Below, one piece after another: positions 14,727-25,878 of a stretch of 64,000 nt of DNA. The notes under the pieces were generated by a model, which made no database searches, was not told the DNA's origin, and saw only the letters and a list, made by a program, of their open reading frames with translations. The position numbers and the translations under genes were made by a program. Source of the stretch: Niebla homalea (taxonomy: Eukaryota; Ascomycota; Lecanoromycetes; Lecanorales; Ramalinaceae); NCBI GenBank assembly GCA_019925105.1, contig JAHGAU010000031.1:570501-634500 (forward strand). The letters run 5' to 3'. Within the stretch, counting starts at the first letter, position 1. Each line of letters starts with the position of its first letter.

Positions 14727-17700
14727 TCACCCGATATCCCTTCCCCACCCCACCACCTCCACCACCACGTTCCCAATCGTACTCACCCCCCACACGGCCA
14801 CCAAGCCCCATCCGACCCTTCGATCCATCCACCACCCCCTCATCGGCACCACCACCAGCAGCCCTGCCAGCGTGACCAGCAACGTGACCCCGCTGATCAG
14901 CAACGTGCCGCCCACCTCGATCTGATACGGTTTGTACACGAGCGCGCTGCCTGGGTGTTTGGCCTCCCGCTTCCGGGCCCCCACGATGGTCATGTAGCAG
15001 CCGCCGAGGCCGATGCCGAGCAGGATGTTCAGCATCGGTCCGCCGAAGCAGGCCGAGAGGGCCATGACGGGGTAGCCGAGGCGGGCGACGGTGATGTCGG
15101 CCACGAGATCCCCCAGGGAGTTGCCGACGGCGAAGATGGTCAGGCCCAGGATGGCGTCGGAGATGTTGAGGATGGTGCCCAGGGCCTTGAGGACGCCGAC
15201 GACTTCGTTGGCGATGGTGGAGATCCAGGCGATGGAGACGATGAAGCCGAGGTAGCAGATCAGGTGGCGGTGTTTCGGAGGTTTGTCGGGCGAGGTGAGG
15301 AGGAGGAGGAGGATGAGGCAGACCAGGGAGGCGATCAGGCTGTAGAGCGTGGGGAGGAGGAGGGCAAGGGGGTTGTGGGTGGGGGAGGTGTTGGCCCAGA
15401 GGATGAGGACGATGAAGAGGGGGGCGGTGACGAGTTGGATGGAGAGGAGCCAGCGGTTCCAGGAGCGGGGGGAGGAGGTCGGTGGGCCGGGAGGTTGGCT
15501 GGATGGTGGCTGGTTGTGGGGATGCGGTGGTGGCTGTTGGACGGAGGCTTCTGGGGATGTGATGTTGATGGAGGGGGAGATGAGTTCGTTGGTGGAGCGT
15601 TTGCTGCCGTGCGTGACGGATCCGTTGGTTTCTGTTGCGTGAGCGGAGGGACCCTTGGGGCTGTCTGGTGGAAGTGCGGCGTAGGAGTGACTGCGGGACC
15701 GATGGTGCTCTGGCGATAGGAGACCGGGATCCGGGTCGACGATCTCAGGCAGATCATCATCCTCGTCCTTTTCTGTCTCTACGGTGGGGAGGGTAATGAC
15801 GAAGAAGAATATACTCGGTGCTGCCACAATACCCAATGCCTTTTCCCAGATGTTCTTGTCCCGCCAAGAATACAAGGTAGGGAATAGAGTAGATAACAAG
15901 ACTGTCGGCGGAGGCAGTACCTTATATGGCCACCAGCGTAGCGGCTTTGGATCTGCCTCGTGGAATTCGGCCTGCTGATATGTTGATCCTGAGTCTAGGC
16001 TTGGAGGAGGCAATCGAATGCTGGGTGTGCGGGCTGTCCCCGGGATGAAATTTGGGTCGTCGAAGAAGGCGGGAAAGGGCGAGTGCGGACTGGATTTACC
16101 GGATGACATGGAAGAATCAGGGATTCGTAATTTTGGTGCGTTCGGTTTGTTGTGGTCGCTAGAAGATTTCGCCATGAGATCAGGGGTCCCTGGATGTGTA
16201 GGGGTCAGTGGAGAAACATTTGGTGGAGCAAGCAGATCTGCCGAAGCCCGCCGGTCTTGCGGCGTCAAAGCCATGGGACTTGACACTATATCATAATTGC
16301 TGAACTGTGAGGGCGATAGTGACAAAGCCGGGGGTTCTTTGGCTGCTGCTTCACCAGCTTCGGAGGCTTTAGGGGGTGGTAGTTTGCCGCTCCCAGGAGG
16401 ACTAGGTCCGAGCAAGTCAATCTGTGGTACCCCAGGAGGAGGATTTCTCAAGGCCTGTGGATCCAGCCGAAGACCTAGGGCATCATTGGCAGATACTGCT
16501 CTGACCCTGTTAGGACCGTTTTGATCGGCTTCGAAGCTTTGACGTCCGGAGTCTGAAGCGAGGTCATGTGCATCTATATGCTCATAGCTGATCTCAGGAT
16601 TCGATATAACTGAGTGATTGTCGCTTTGCTGGGCCAATGTGAAGGTCGGATCGTCGGAATATCTTCGCTGATGAAGTGGAATTGTCTGCATATTCCTTGA
16701 TTTTTCCAAGGACGATAGAACAGCTCTGAACTCTAGGGCGCCAACAAGACTGGGTCGAATCGGATTGACGGTGTTCCTTCGCTCGCCCGGTCTCCGACGG
16801 TTGACCCGCATATTGCTGCTGATTTCAGCCAAGTAGCGATCTCTCGTCTCATCATTGGCATCGATCTCGTCGACCACGGCTTTGGGGACCGGGCTTCCAC
16901 CCCGCTCGAGATTGGCAAAATCTTCAAAGGACACTGTCCTGGTGGTCGCACGGCTCCTTGCTGTCCTAACATTTTCGTCGTCCTCGTCGTGATATGGCTC
17001 GGGCGCACCCTCGTCCGTTCCGGGGATGTGAAAATGGCTGCGCGCGGCCTCTTCGAGCAATCTCCGCTCCGAGCGCTTTCGGAGGACCCAATGCCAAACA
17101 ACGACGAAAATTACGTAGAAAAGGTAGAAGGCCACCATGACAGCGCATTCCCAGAGATCCAAATGACCATCTGCCAAGAAGACCATGCTGAAGCTCGCTG
17201 CCACAATGAAGAAGCTGATGTCCCGTACGAAGCTCTTGCGCGCAACTTTGAAGGGTCTGACCAAGGCCATAGAGCCTGCAACAACTGCGGAGATGAAGCT
17301 GGCGGCCCCGATCAGCTCCCCAACTGCCAAACTTCCACTATGCGTCTTCATTGCGGCAAAGGTCGAGAATACATCAGGACTGCCGTTTCCAAAGGCGAGA
17401 AACGTCACACCTGCCATGCTCTCGCTCATGCCCAGGATGCTTGCGATGGTGCTTAGGTTGACACAGAAGAAGTCGCTGGCGGCAATGCCAATCGCGCTGA
17501 AGAGGAAGCTCAGCCATACCACCAATATGATGAATGCAACCGGCTTGGCCTTGTCTAGCTTGCAGTAGTATAGTTGTAGATAGGAGAATATGCCGGCCTC
17601 TTCATCAGGGCAGTTCAAGCGCACGAAGGCGCATTGGTCTGTTGCGGAATGTACAAGGTGACACTATTGGGATGGTATCAGTACACGGACTAATGCTTGG

Positions 17701-17971
17701 GAGATGGGCAATTTCTCACGTCTTGGTCTGCCCTGTTTCCAACGGCTGAGCCATTACTGTTGGCACCCTTGATTGCATCGTCCCCCCGCGATACGAGGGC
17801 AATTTTGGCATGCGCCGAGATCGGATCCGAGAACTCTGATCTGACATGACTCCAAAGAGCGAAGACGAGTATCAATGCAAAAGTGAAGAAGAATGCGCGT
17901 GCCGCTGTGTATCTGGGGCGGCGTGCAGGAGGTGAGTGAGATTCCGGCTTCGGGGCGTTTGGAGGTCGCAT
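14727..17971 (-). CDS. Sodium/calcium exchanger family (CaCA) membrane protein
   Basis: Two exons, 17720-17971 and 14727-17663, give 1062 aa. The 56-nt intron has a GTGAGA donor, TACTGAT branch and phase 0. An N-terminal hydrophobic segment (about 28-45) is followed by the lumenal CHLVHSATDQCAFV and CPDEEAG segments typical of fungal and NCLX/NCKX-like exchangers. The first Na_Ca_ex block contains the alpha-1 motif GNGSPDVFSTFAAMK. A hydrophilic, Ser/Pro-rich loop of several hundred residues follows. The second block contains the alpha-2 motif VGNSLGDLVADITVARLG and FGGPMLNILLGIGLGG. The acidic residues in the alpha repeats (D of GSPD, D of LGD) are the expected ion ligands. Related yeast protein is YDL206W, poorly characterised. 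Probable role: cation/Ca2+ exchange across an internal membrane; ion and location are inferred. Met at 17971 was chosen because it directly precedes the signal-anchor segment. Confidence 0.88.
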
Positions 17972-18335
17972 CGCCAATGCATCTTGGTCAGGAAACAGCT
18001 GGGGGCATCGAGTGCTATAAGAGATGACCTTGGAGGGGAGATAAGAATAATTGGGAGCCTGTGAAAATATGAGAATCCAATGCAATGCAAGAAATGGAGC
18101 AAACTTCGGTGGTACTCGCTGCCAGTGCCAATTTACCAATTCACCATCGCCCTGCTGTAAGTGCGACGTCATCTGTGGCGCTAGTGGCGTTCGAAGAGCC
18201 GCGTGGCGCTCCAACCTCAATTCCTTATCGGCCTTTATCAGCATTATCAAAATATCAATATCAGCATCATTGCCACTTGGCTCCTTGGGTTGGAGCTCTC
18301 TGCCATGTTTCAGTAAAATCTCTGTATGTTCAATC
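17972..18335. promoter_or_regulatory. Shared divergent promoter, exchanger / M19 dipeptidase
   Basis: Only 364 bp separate the proposed start codons of the two oppositely transcribed genes, so their promoters must overlap or be shared. Much of the interval stays open in the minus frame upstream of the exchanger, so a longer exchanger N-terminus cannot be excluded. Several CAAT-type pentamers are visible, but no specific factor site can be assigned. Confidence 0.4.
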
Positions 18336-20506
18336 ATGGTGTCAGAAATTGATTCGTTATTACCAAAAGGGAACACTGCTCCCGAGATATCAGGTCCAGG
18401 GTTCTCTTCAAAGAGCGTCCTCGCTCCTCAAAATACCGACCAACGTCATACCTCTAAATCTCATGGAGATGATCCTGATCAAAGAAGCCAATCGAATATC
18501 ACGAGAACATCATCCCTGACTACTTTTCTTACCCTCTTCATTACAGTAGTCGGGTTTGCAGGGATTCTCTCATTGCTCGTCCCCGGTGCATGGCGTGCGC
18601 CATGGAGTGAGGAAGAGCACGATCCGCCTTCTAATCATCATGATATTGACGATAGAGTGGCAAAGATCCTATCAGAAACACCATTGATTGGTTGGCTGAT
18701 CCGATGCACTGTTTGCATTTTCCGTAGCTCTAATTCAGGTTATAGATGGCCACAACGATCTTGCTGCTGTGATCAGGTACATTTACCAGAGCAAGCTATA
18801 TAGCGACAACTTCACCTCGCACTTTCAAGACGGCCAACTTGCCTTCCATGTCGATCTGCCCCGACTGAGGGCTGGCAAAGTTGGAGGTTCGTTCTGGTCG
18901 GCATGGACACCTTGTCCCAAAGACGGCTTGGACTTTTCGGATGGCAACTATGCTGAGAGTCAGTCGCATTTCCTTTTACCTAGACTTGGCCTCACTCTGG
19001 ATACTTTTTCCATCTCTGGCTGTTCGATTTTTCCAGTTAAATTTACAAGTGGAAGTTACCTCCTGTTACATCACGCAATGTCTGGTTATATGTACAGACT
19101 CACATTGTTTATGTGGAGACCTTGAGCAGATTTAAATGCCATCGTTCCGCGTGCAATTGCTTTGAAGTGATGTCTGGGATCAAGCACCAAATGAATCAGA
19201 GATTTCAAGTTCCTTTTTGTCTCGTACTGTGGTTGTTCCAGCATCTTTCATGGACAAATAGACGACAGCGGAGGAAGGCAAAAAGCATCTGATCGTCGTT
19301 TCACATGTTCGAAAGACTTTACGGGACTCATACAAATTCCTTTGTGGATTCAGTATTGGGTTCGCGCTCTCAAAATATCGTTTTATTGTTTCAGAAGACA
19401 GTCGCCCTTTGACTGACTTTTGCTAGCTGTGGCTATGACATTTTCGCAAGTGGATCTCATTCGGCGCTTGACGGCCGCTTATCCCTCTGATTTCTCCTCG
19501 CCGTACTTATACAGCAGTCAAGCTCTGAAGCAATTCCGGAGGAATGGGACGCTGATTTCACCGATCGGTGTAGAAGGCAAGTAGTACTCTAGCGGCTGTT
19601 CCTGGTAAGCTTCAGTAAGGTGGAGGCATGCAAGAGATTGTTAAAAAGCCGATTGCCTCAGGTAACCTTTTGTGACCCCGATACTGATTGCGAAATCTTC
19701 CTCTAGGGTTGCATCAAATAGGCAACGCGATCTCGAACCTCCGTCTGCTCTACTCCCTGGGTGTGAAGTACGTCACCCTCACGCACAACTGCCACAATGC
19801 ATTTGCGGACGCGGCTCTTGTGACCAACTCTTCGGGTTCGCTCGTGGCCTCTGCCCCTTTTTGGGGTGGGCTCAGTCCACGAGGTTTACTAGTCATTCAA
19901 GAAATGAACCGGCTTGGGATGCTGGTGGATATCTCTCACGTGAGTAGAGACACAATGATAGACGTTTTAGGAGGCAACCCGGAAAAGACGATGGGGAGCG
20001 CAAGCCCTGTCATGTTTAGCCACAGCTCAGCCTACGCCCTGTGTCCGCATCCTAGGAACGCACGAGACGACGTGCTGGAGCTTGTGAAGAAGACTGGGTC
20101 CATTATCATGGTCAACTTCTCACCGGATTTCATCTCATGCATCCCATCCGAGTCGGTAAGCGGCATTCCTGATTTCTACGCCGCAAATTCGACGCTGCAT
20201 CAAGTAGCACGACATGTTGTCCACATAGGTCAGAAGATCGGATATGATCATGTTGGTCTCGGAAGCGATTTCGATGGCATATTCGAGGTACCAGGGGGCT
20301 TAGAGGATGTAAGTAAGTTCCCTGACCTGATAGCTGAGCTGCTACGCATGGGAGTCTCGGACGGAGAAGTTGCCAAGCTTGTGGGGCTAAATGTACTTCG
20401 AGTTTGGGAGGAGGCGGAGAAAACGGGTAAAAGGATGCAGGACGAGGGAGTGCTGCCGTTGGAAGACGACATCATCAGCATGGATGTTGCGTTCTCTGAT
20501 CTCTGA
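18336..20506 (+). CDS. Membrane dipeptidase, peptidase family M19
   Basis: Four exons, 18336-18690, 18746-18958, 19427-19576 and 19707-20506, give 505 aa with all phases closing. A single membrane anchor lies near residues 60-83 (LTTFLTLFITVVGFAGILSLL). The catalytic domain shows all M19 signatures: DGHND (H121, D123), EG of GVEGLHQIG (E239), YVTLTHNCHN, VDISHVS (H about 317), FSHSSA (H about 345) and GLGSDFDG (D about 427). The bridging Glu and zinc-binding His residues needed for the binuclear site are present. The enzyme should cleave dipeptides at the cell surface or in a lumenal compartment as a type II anchored protein. Two features are unusual: intron 2 is 468 nt, and intron 3 has a GC donor (GCAAGT). 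Divergent from the exchanger gene. Confidence 0.9.
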
Positions 20507-22239
20507 TATCTGGACCAATCAGAAGACGAGAACCCTTGCCAGACCAAATATACGGGTTCGTCCTTCTGGTGTACAGCCCTTCCGCTTATGAGCGTATGAA
20601 ACAGCCAACTTGCTTCGGGAAAACCCCTTTCCCAACGCTCCCGATCGTTCTTGGCAAATAGGTAGACAGCTTTCAGTGGGATACAAGGGTGATTTGGTAG
20701 GAGTATAACGTTGCCAAAGCTAAGGATCAAGCATGTGATGTATTTGCTATACAGATTGATACGTTACAACATCTAATTATCATTTTCAGCTCCAATTACA
20801 TGTCTCGAGACAAGAGTGTGAGATGTTTCGAGACTTGGTGGAGCCTATCAGGAAGGCTAGGAAGGCGTTGGGAGGAGTTCGATTCCGAATCAAGTGTCTT
20901 CCTCATGGTATACAGCCAGCTCGCTTGTGAGTGTATGAAATAGTACCAATAGCGCACTTCAGGGTAGCAGTAGGAAAGAACAAACGTTGCATTGCGGACC
21001 AGAGCTTGGTCTAGATCTTAAGCAGCGCACCGGAGCTTCGGTCCATCACGAATCATTCTGCAGTATAACACAGTATAATACCAGAACCGTCAGGCGGTGT
21101 GGTCTTTGACGAGTACGCGATTTCCGCTGCCTGAGCGTATAAAAAACAAGATCGTGGTGAATCGAAGCGACCGCTTGCTTCCACATGATTGGCCGTCCTG
21201 AGTCGGGCCGCTAGGTACCTTATCTACCTTACGAGGGTGTAGTGAATCATGATTGCCAAGCACATAGCAACTCAGCAGTGACCCTATTTGACGTGCTATC
21301 TAACTTAGACAACTGACAAGGACTACTCGAGTCTCGAGAGTCGAAGACCATTTCATGTTTCAGCCTAACGGTCTTAAGTCCCAGACTAGACCTGCTATGT
21401 CGCCTTGAACGACCGGCGGTATCCTTGTTCCCTACAAGTATATCCCACCATTCATTCCTCAAGCAGTCCATCAGAAGCTGGCGCAGAAGTTTAGACTTCC
21501 GTCCGATGTCTTCAAAGCCCGATACCTCGGTCTGGGTGGGGAGCGGCAGCATCCCAGGGGGCAGTAGGGTTTATCCTGGACGGGCATCACTGCGCCATCA
21601 GCACTTAACACTAAGGCGTTCGCAAGGATGTCAATCTTAATTTTCATCTTATTTTCAGCATTGCTGCCACACTAGTGCGGCTGCTCCCAGTCTGTTCCTC
21701 ATTGCTGGGACACTGGGCTCAAGCTTTCGATGACTTGAATTGTACTTTCGACGTTGGCTCAGCCCGTTCCTCATTTCCGAATGGCGCTGTTTCCTTAGTC
21801 CTTTTGCTGAGAAATGGATGGCGCCGCATTGCTGCATGAAAAGCATTGGGGGGAAGACTTTACAAGATGATTAAGATATCATTTTGACGGCCCCTCCCGT
21901 GAATCCACCAGCACAGAGAATCAAAATCATTCGATGGGACCCATGAGCTGATTCTGAATTGGAGGATATTTGTAAAGCAAGGCCATGAAATTGCCATTAT
22001 TCGTTGGCATCGCGCTCCCTCTCAGTTCTTGACCCTTGAATCCTCGGTCACGTACCAGGAATATTGCAATATATTCACTGGCTTTCCCTGCATCAATCTT
22101 TTAATCTTGGGAGAAAGGCAGGTACTCGTGCTCGGGCCTTTGGGTAGAGCCATTCCAGACTTGGACTGTCAAGCAGACAGGTTTTTCTTGACCTTTCAGC
22201 ATTTCGTCACGAATTTGAGACGAGCTGATATCAGATGCC
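20507..22239. other. 1.7 kb intergenic region with diverged short repeats
   Basis: No supported gene. Three related 30-36 bp segments, built around CGCTT.TGAG(C/T)GTATGAAA, occur at about 20569-20604, 20907-20943 and, weaker, 21124-21150. Many differences are C/T or G/A transitions. The distal part must hold the promoter of the downstream transcription factor. Confidence 0.5.
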
Positions 22240-24996
22240 ATGACTGTGGAGGTGCTCCGAAGCTTCGGAGTGCACAATCATTACCCTTTGACATTGAAAA
22301 GGTCGGGCAAGGGCAAGGAGGCTCCCTTACAAAGCATCGCTCCGAGATATCAAAAGCTGGCCGACACTGAGGCTTCAGATCCTCATGCCCCTTTGAGTGT
22401 GAACTTACCCCGCCCTCGACTTCCACCTCGATCTCGTTTCGGCTGCTGGACATGCCGGACTCGCAAGGTCAAATGTGATGAAGCACGCCCAGAGTGCACA
22501 CCCTGCTCGCGTCTGGGGCACAACTGCGACTACAATCCTCGTTTATCAAGGATGATACTCCTCGAGTCATCGAGAAGATATCCGGACGCAGTTGTGGTCA
22601 AGGGCCTGTTTGGCAATGTAAAGACAGATTATCCTACACAGATCAAGATGCTGATACTTTGAATTGAGTAGTCACCGTGTTGTTCAAACGTCAGCGCCTG
22701 AACGCAATACAGGACGATGTCCTTCCGTCCTTTGCCTCTCTCAGAACGGATGTTGATCGAGAAAGAAAGGCTCAGTTCCAGCCACCAGGGACATACGGTG
22801 TGATAGTCAATCCTGAGAGCTTCATGGGGTTGGACGAATATCGAGATGCCTGCTCAGAAGATCTGTTTCTGCCGCGACGCCAATCCTATGCTGGTCCACC
22901 CCTGAGAATGCAGAGGAAAAGAAACGCCACCAGAGCCGGCTCCCCAATGAACTCGTTCGATGGAATTGAAGAGCTAAATGACCCAGATATTGTCGTGCTG
23001 CATGTCTTTGAAGATGACATTCTGACGTGTATTTCACCCACTTTTCCAATCCCCAGGACGTCCCGGTTGTCGCGTACTGGGACAATGTCATCGTCATCGA
23101 TGTCTAGTCTTCAGCGACCACCAGCAGACGGTTTCCAGTTCACCTTGGCAGAAACACCATTAATGGGGTTTGCTCATCCAGATGGTCGGGACCATCCTGT
23201 TATATACTACTTTAAGAATTTCGTTCATCGTCATCTGGGACAGGTTCATAGGTATGCCCTCTTTTCTTCAACTTTGTCTGTTATACGAACATTTCCTTTA
23301 GAACAATGCCTCTCATACCTCCTGACATCATCCCCTACGCTCCTTCGCATCGGGCGAGACATAAAGTCTTACCCAAGCTTTCCTCTGAATTCAGGATCTA
23401 AAATCAGATCGCGCCCGCACCAGTCTGGATCATGTCATTACGGTCTACCGCAACGGTACTAACACCCTATCAACAGAGACCGTTTGGGAACAACAATGGA
23501 CACGGGAGCTCTTTCCACGCCTGATGTTTTTGAGACTCAGGCCGGCCACTTTTTGCAGGTAGGTCAAAGCATCAGCTTTCATTCGTGATCTATAGCAATC
23601 AATGATGAGCACATTTAAACAGCAATTGAGACAAAGTCTGACCACACTGCAGCTCTACGATGCCTTGATGGCTTCTTCTGCTCTTTCGATGTCTCACAAC
23701 AACTGTTCGCCCTGCGTAGAGGCTCTGTACGTAACCTCCGAGGAGACTTCTCTTCTTTGGGCACTTTTATACAGTTCCAAGGCACAGTATCAACAGGAGG
23801 ACACGTTGAGACATATTTCCGGAATCATGTGTCTGTCCTGATAGAAAAATACTGACTCGGAAATGATGATCCAGCTGTCATTATCAGCAAGCGCTACCCC
23901 TACTCCAGGCATCTCTTCATGGTGAAGGAGATCTTGCTTCCGATGGAGTCTTCTTGACCCATTTCCTACTCCTGCTGTATGAAATAGCCGCGGGCGAGGC
24001 TCGGGGTCTGGCCCTATGGAACCAGCACATCTCCCAGCTACAAAGGATTGTTCTCTTGCGCAAGCATATGTATGGCAACGAACCCTATACCTTCATCATG
24101 TGGTGGGTGGCGAGCATTGACACTCATGTCGTTCTCTCCGGTATGGGCGAAGGCTCCTTCTGCGAGACAATGCTCCGTCAGAATCTGTTGCCCACAGGCA
24201 TAGATTACGAGACACAGTATTCGCCCTTTCGCAATGAACCGGTGACGGATCTGGGCGCTCTCCCTTCATCCTTGGCTTTCCACCGGCGAGTCATGGTTGT
24301 GGCGGCCGAGCTTTGTTTTCTCACAAGAGACCTGCACGAAGAATCCCGGCAACTCCTTCCTAATCAACCCAACCTGAACCCCGTCCGTCATTGGCAGGGG
24401 CGGATTGGCACTCTCCAAGACACACTGCGGCGCACCTGGAACGTGCAGATGCCTGCTAGTGTAGCGAGTGGCTACTCTAATCAGCTTCTGCCGGTCGGCG
24501 CTCGTGGCATAATTGAGCACGTATGCCATCCTTCCCGCTCGCCTGTCATTGACTGTTGACCCCGTTCTAGTCCTTTGCACTTTACTGTGCCCTGCTCATC
24601 TACTCTCATATGTCCATGTACCCGACACAATGGCTCCACCACCCTTCGCACACGATCCATGAAATTTCAAGGTCGGCGGGCGAGATCCTCCGTCTGGGAC
24701 GGGAAATCGTGAGCAATGGCCACATGGAGCGCAAATTCGTCGTCTTCCCGCTCTTCATGGCAGGCTTCGCCAATCGCAACCAGAGCGAGCGAAAGGAGAT
24801 CTTGGCGCTCATCAAGTTTATGGAGGTGGACAGTATTGGCAGGAACGGGGTGGCAGCGAGACAATTGCTGGAGATAGTCTACGAGCGGCAGGACAAGCGG
24901 AGGGCTGAGTTGAAGAGGGAAACGAAAAGAAGATTGGATGTCAGCGCGGCTGCGACCCATGGTGAGGGCTTGAGGATGTGGATTGGGTGGGTGTGA
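22240..24996 (+). CDS. Zn2Cys6 transcription factor with fungal-specific C-terminal domain
   Basis: The model is 22240-22617, 22695-23251, 23477-23558, 23653-23726, 23875-24520 and 24571-24996, giving about 720 aa. Phases close, but the acceptor of intron 1 could also be 22712. The binuclear cluster is complete: C69, C72, C79, C86, C89, C96 in CX2CX6CX6CX2CX6C spacing, preceded by a basic/proline-rich arm. The rest resembles the Fungal_trans_2 type domain: [57 protein letters not shown]. This is the usual arrangement of regulators of local or catabolic genes, but no target can be named. Neighbouring genes give no clear clue. Intron 2 (225 nt) and intron 4 (148 nt) are long for this window, so small internal exons cannot be excluded. 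Confidence 0.82.
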
Positions 24997-25878
24997 TTGC
25001 GGAGTTTGGACTGCAGGTCGTAAAATGTAGGTTGTAAAGGGTATGGCACGATTGTATGCTGGCCAGGAAAGGAAGAGACAGAGATGCAGCCTCTCCGTTA
25101 CGAGGTTCGACATCACCCCGTTACGTGACGTGCGAAACCAAGACGGAAGAGATCCAGTCTCACTCTCTCCACCATTGCATTCTCATGTCTTACCTATCTA
25201 CCCGTCATCTTTCTTACATAGGCACTATTATTAACAACCCCATCACGCACGCTTTGCCAATCCGCCATCAAGGCTTTCTGAACTACATACCAACCGAAGT
25301 CCGATGTCGAAAAGGCACTGCTGAATAGCTCCTCAAAGGTGGGTGGTGATGAAAGTGGGATACATAGAACGTCTTCAAGATTGTGATTTTGTGATTTTTA
25401 TCATAGTAGGAGGTAGGATGTGGAGGCAATGATATTGATTTCAGCTGATACCAAAAAATCCCCCCTGGGATAAATTAGATGTAGAGATCCAGTATTGAAA
25501 TGTTCGAACTTTCTTTGACTATGGTAAGATTGTGTGGGATTCTAGATTGGCTTGATATATAATGCAAAGGCTTTCAAGCCATGGTACAAATTCAGGTGAA
25601 AAAGGGGGAGCTGATTCGAAATTCCCGAAACATGAATAGCATTGGACGGAACCCGTGACGAAAGGAACGTCGTATTCACGTGCTCGCGATCTCGATCAAT
25701 GGGGGTATTATGGCACACCCTTGTTCAGTGCTGGCTTTATAAGTGGCAAAGTGGTCTCATCTGAAGCCCGAGTGCAAAGGCTCCGGCATCCAGGAACGCA
25801 AGTCTACAACATGAGACGGAAAGTACTACACTAATTGGCGTGATGTGACCCTGCTCGCTCCACCAACCCATCTAAGCA
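24997..25878. other. Convergent 3' region between Zn2Cys6 factor and ECM29
   Basis: No gene recognised in 0.88 kb. The middle (25380-25560) is visibly AT-rich. It should contain the 3' UTRs of the two convergent genes; nothing else could be supported. Confidence 0.5.

Noticed and set aside
14664..15719. Plus-strand frame of 351 codons with Gly/Asp/Glu-rich product
   Set aside because: It is antisense to the exchanger's second membrane block, which has clear family motifs. The frame is open only because of the high GC and third-position bias of the real gene.
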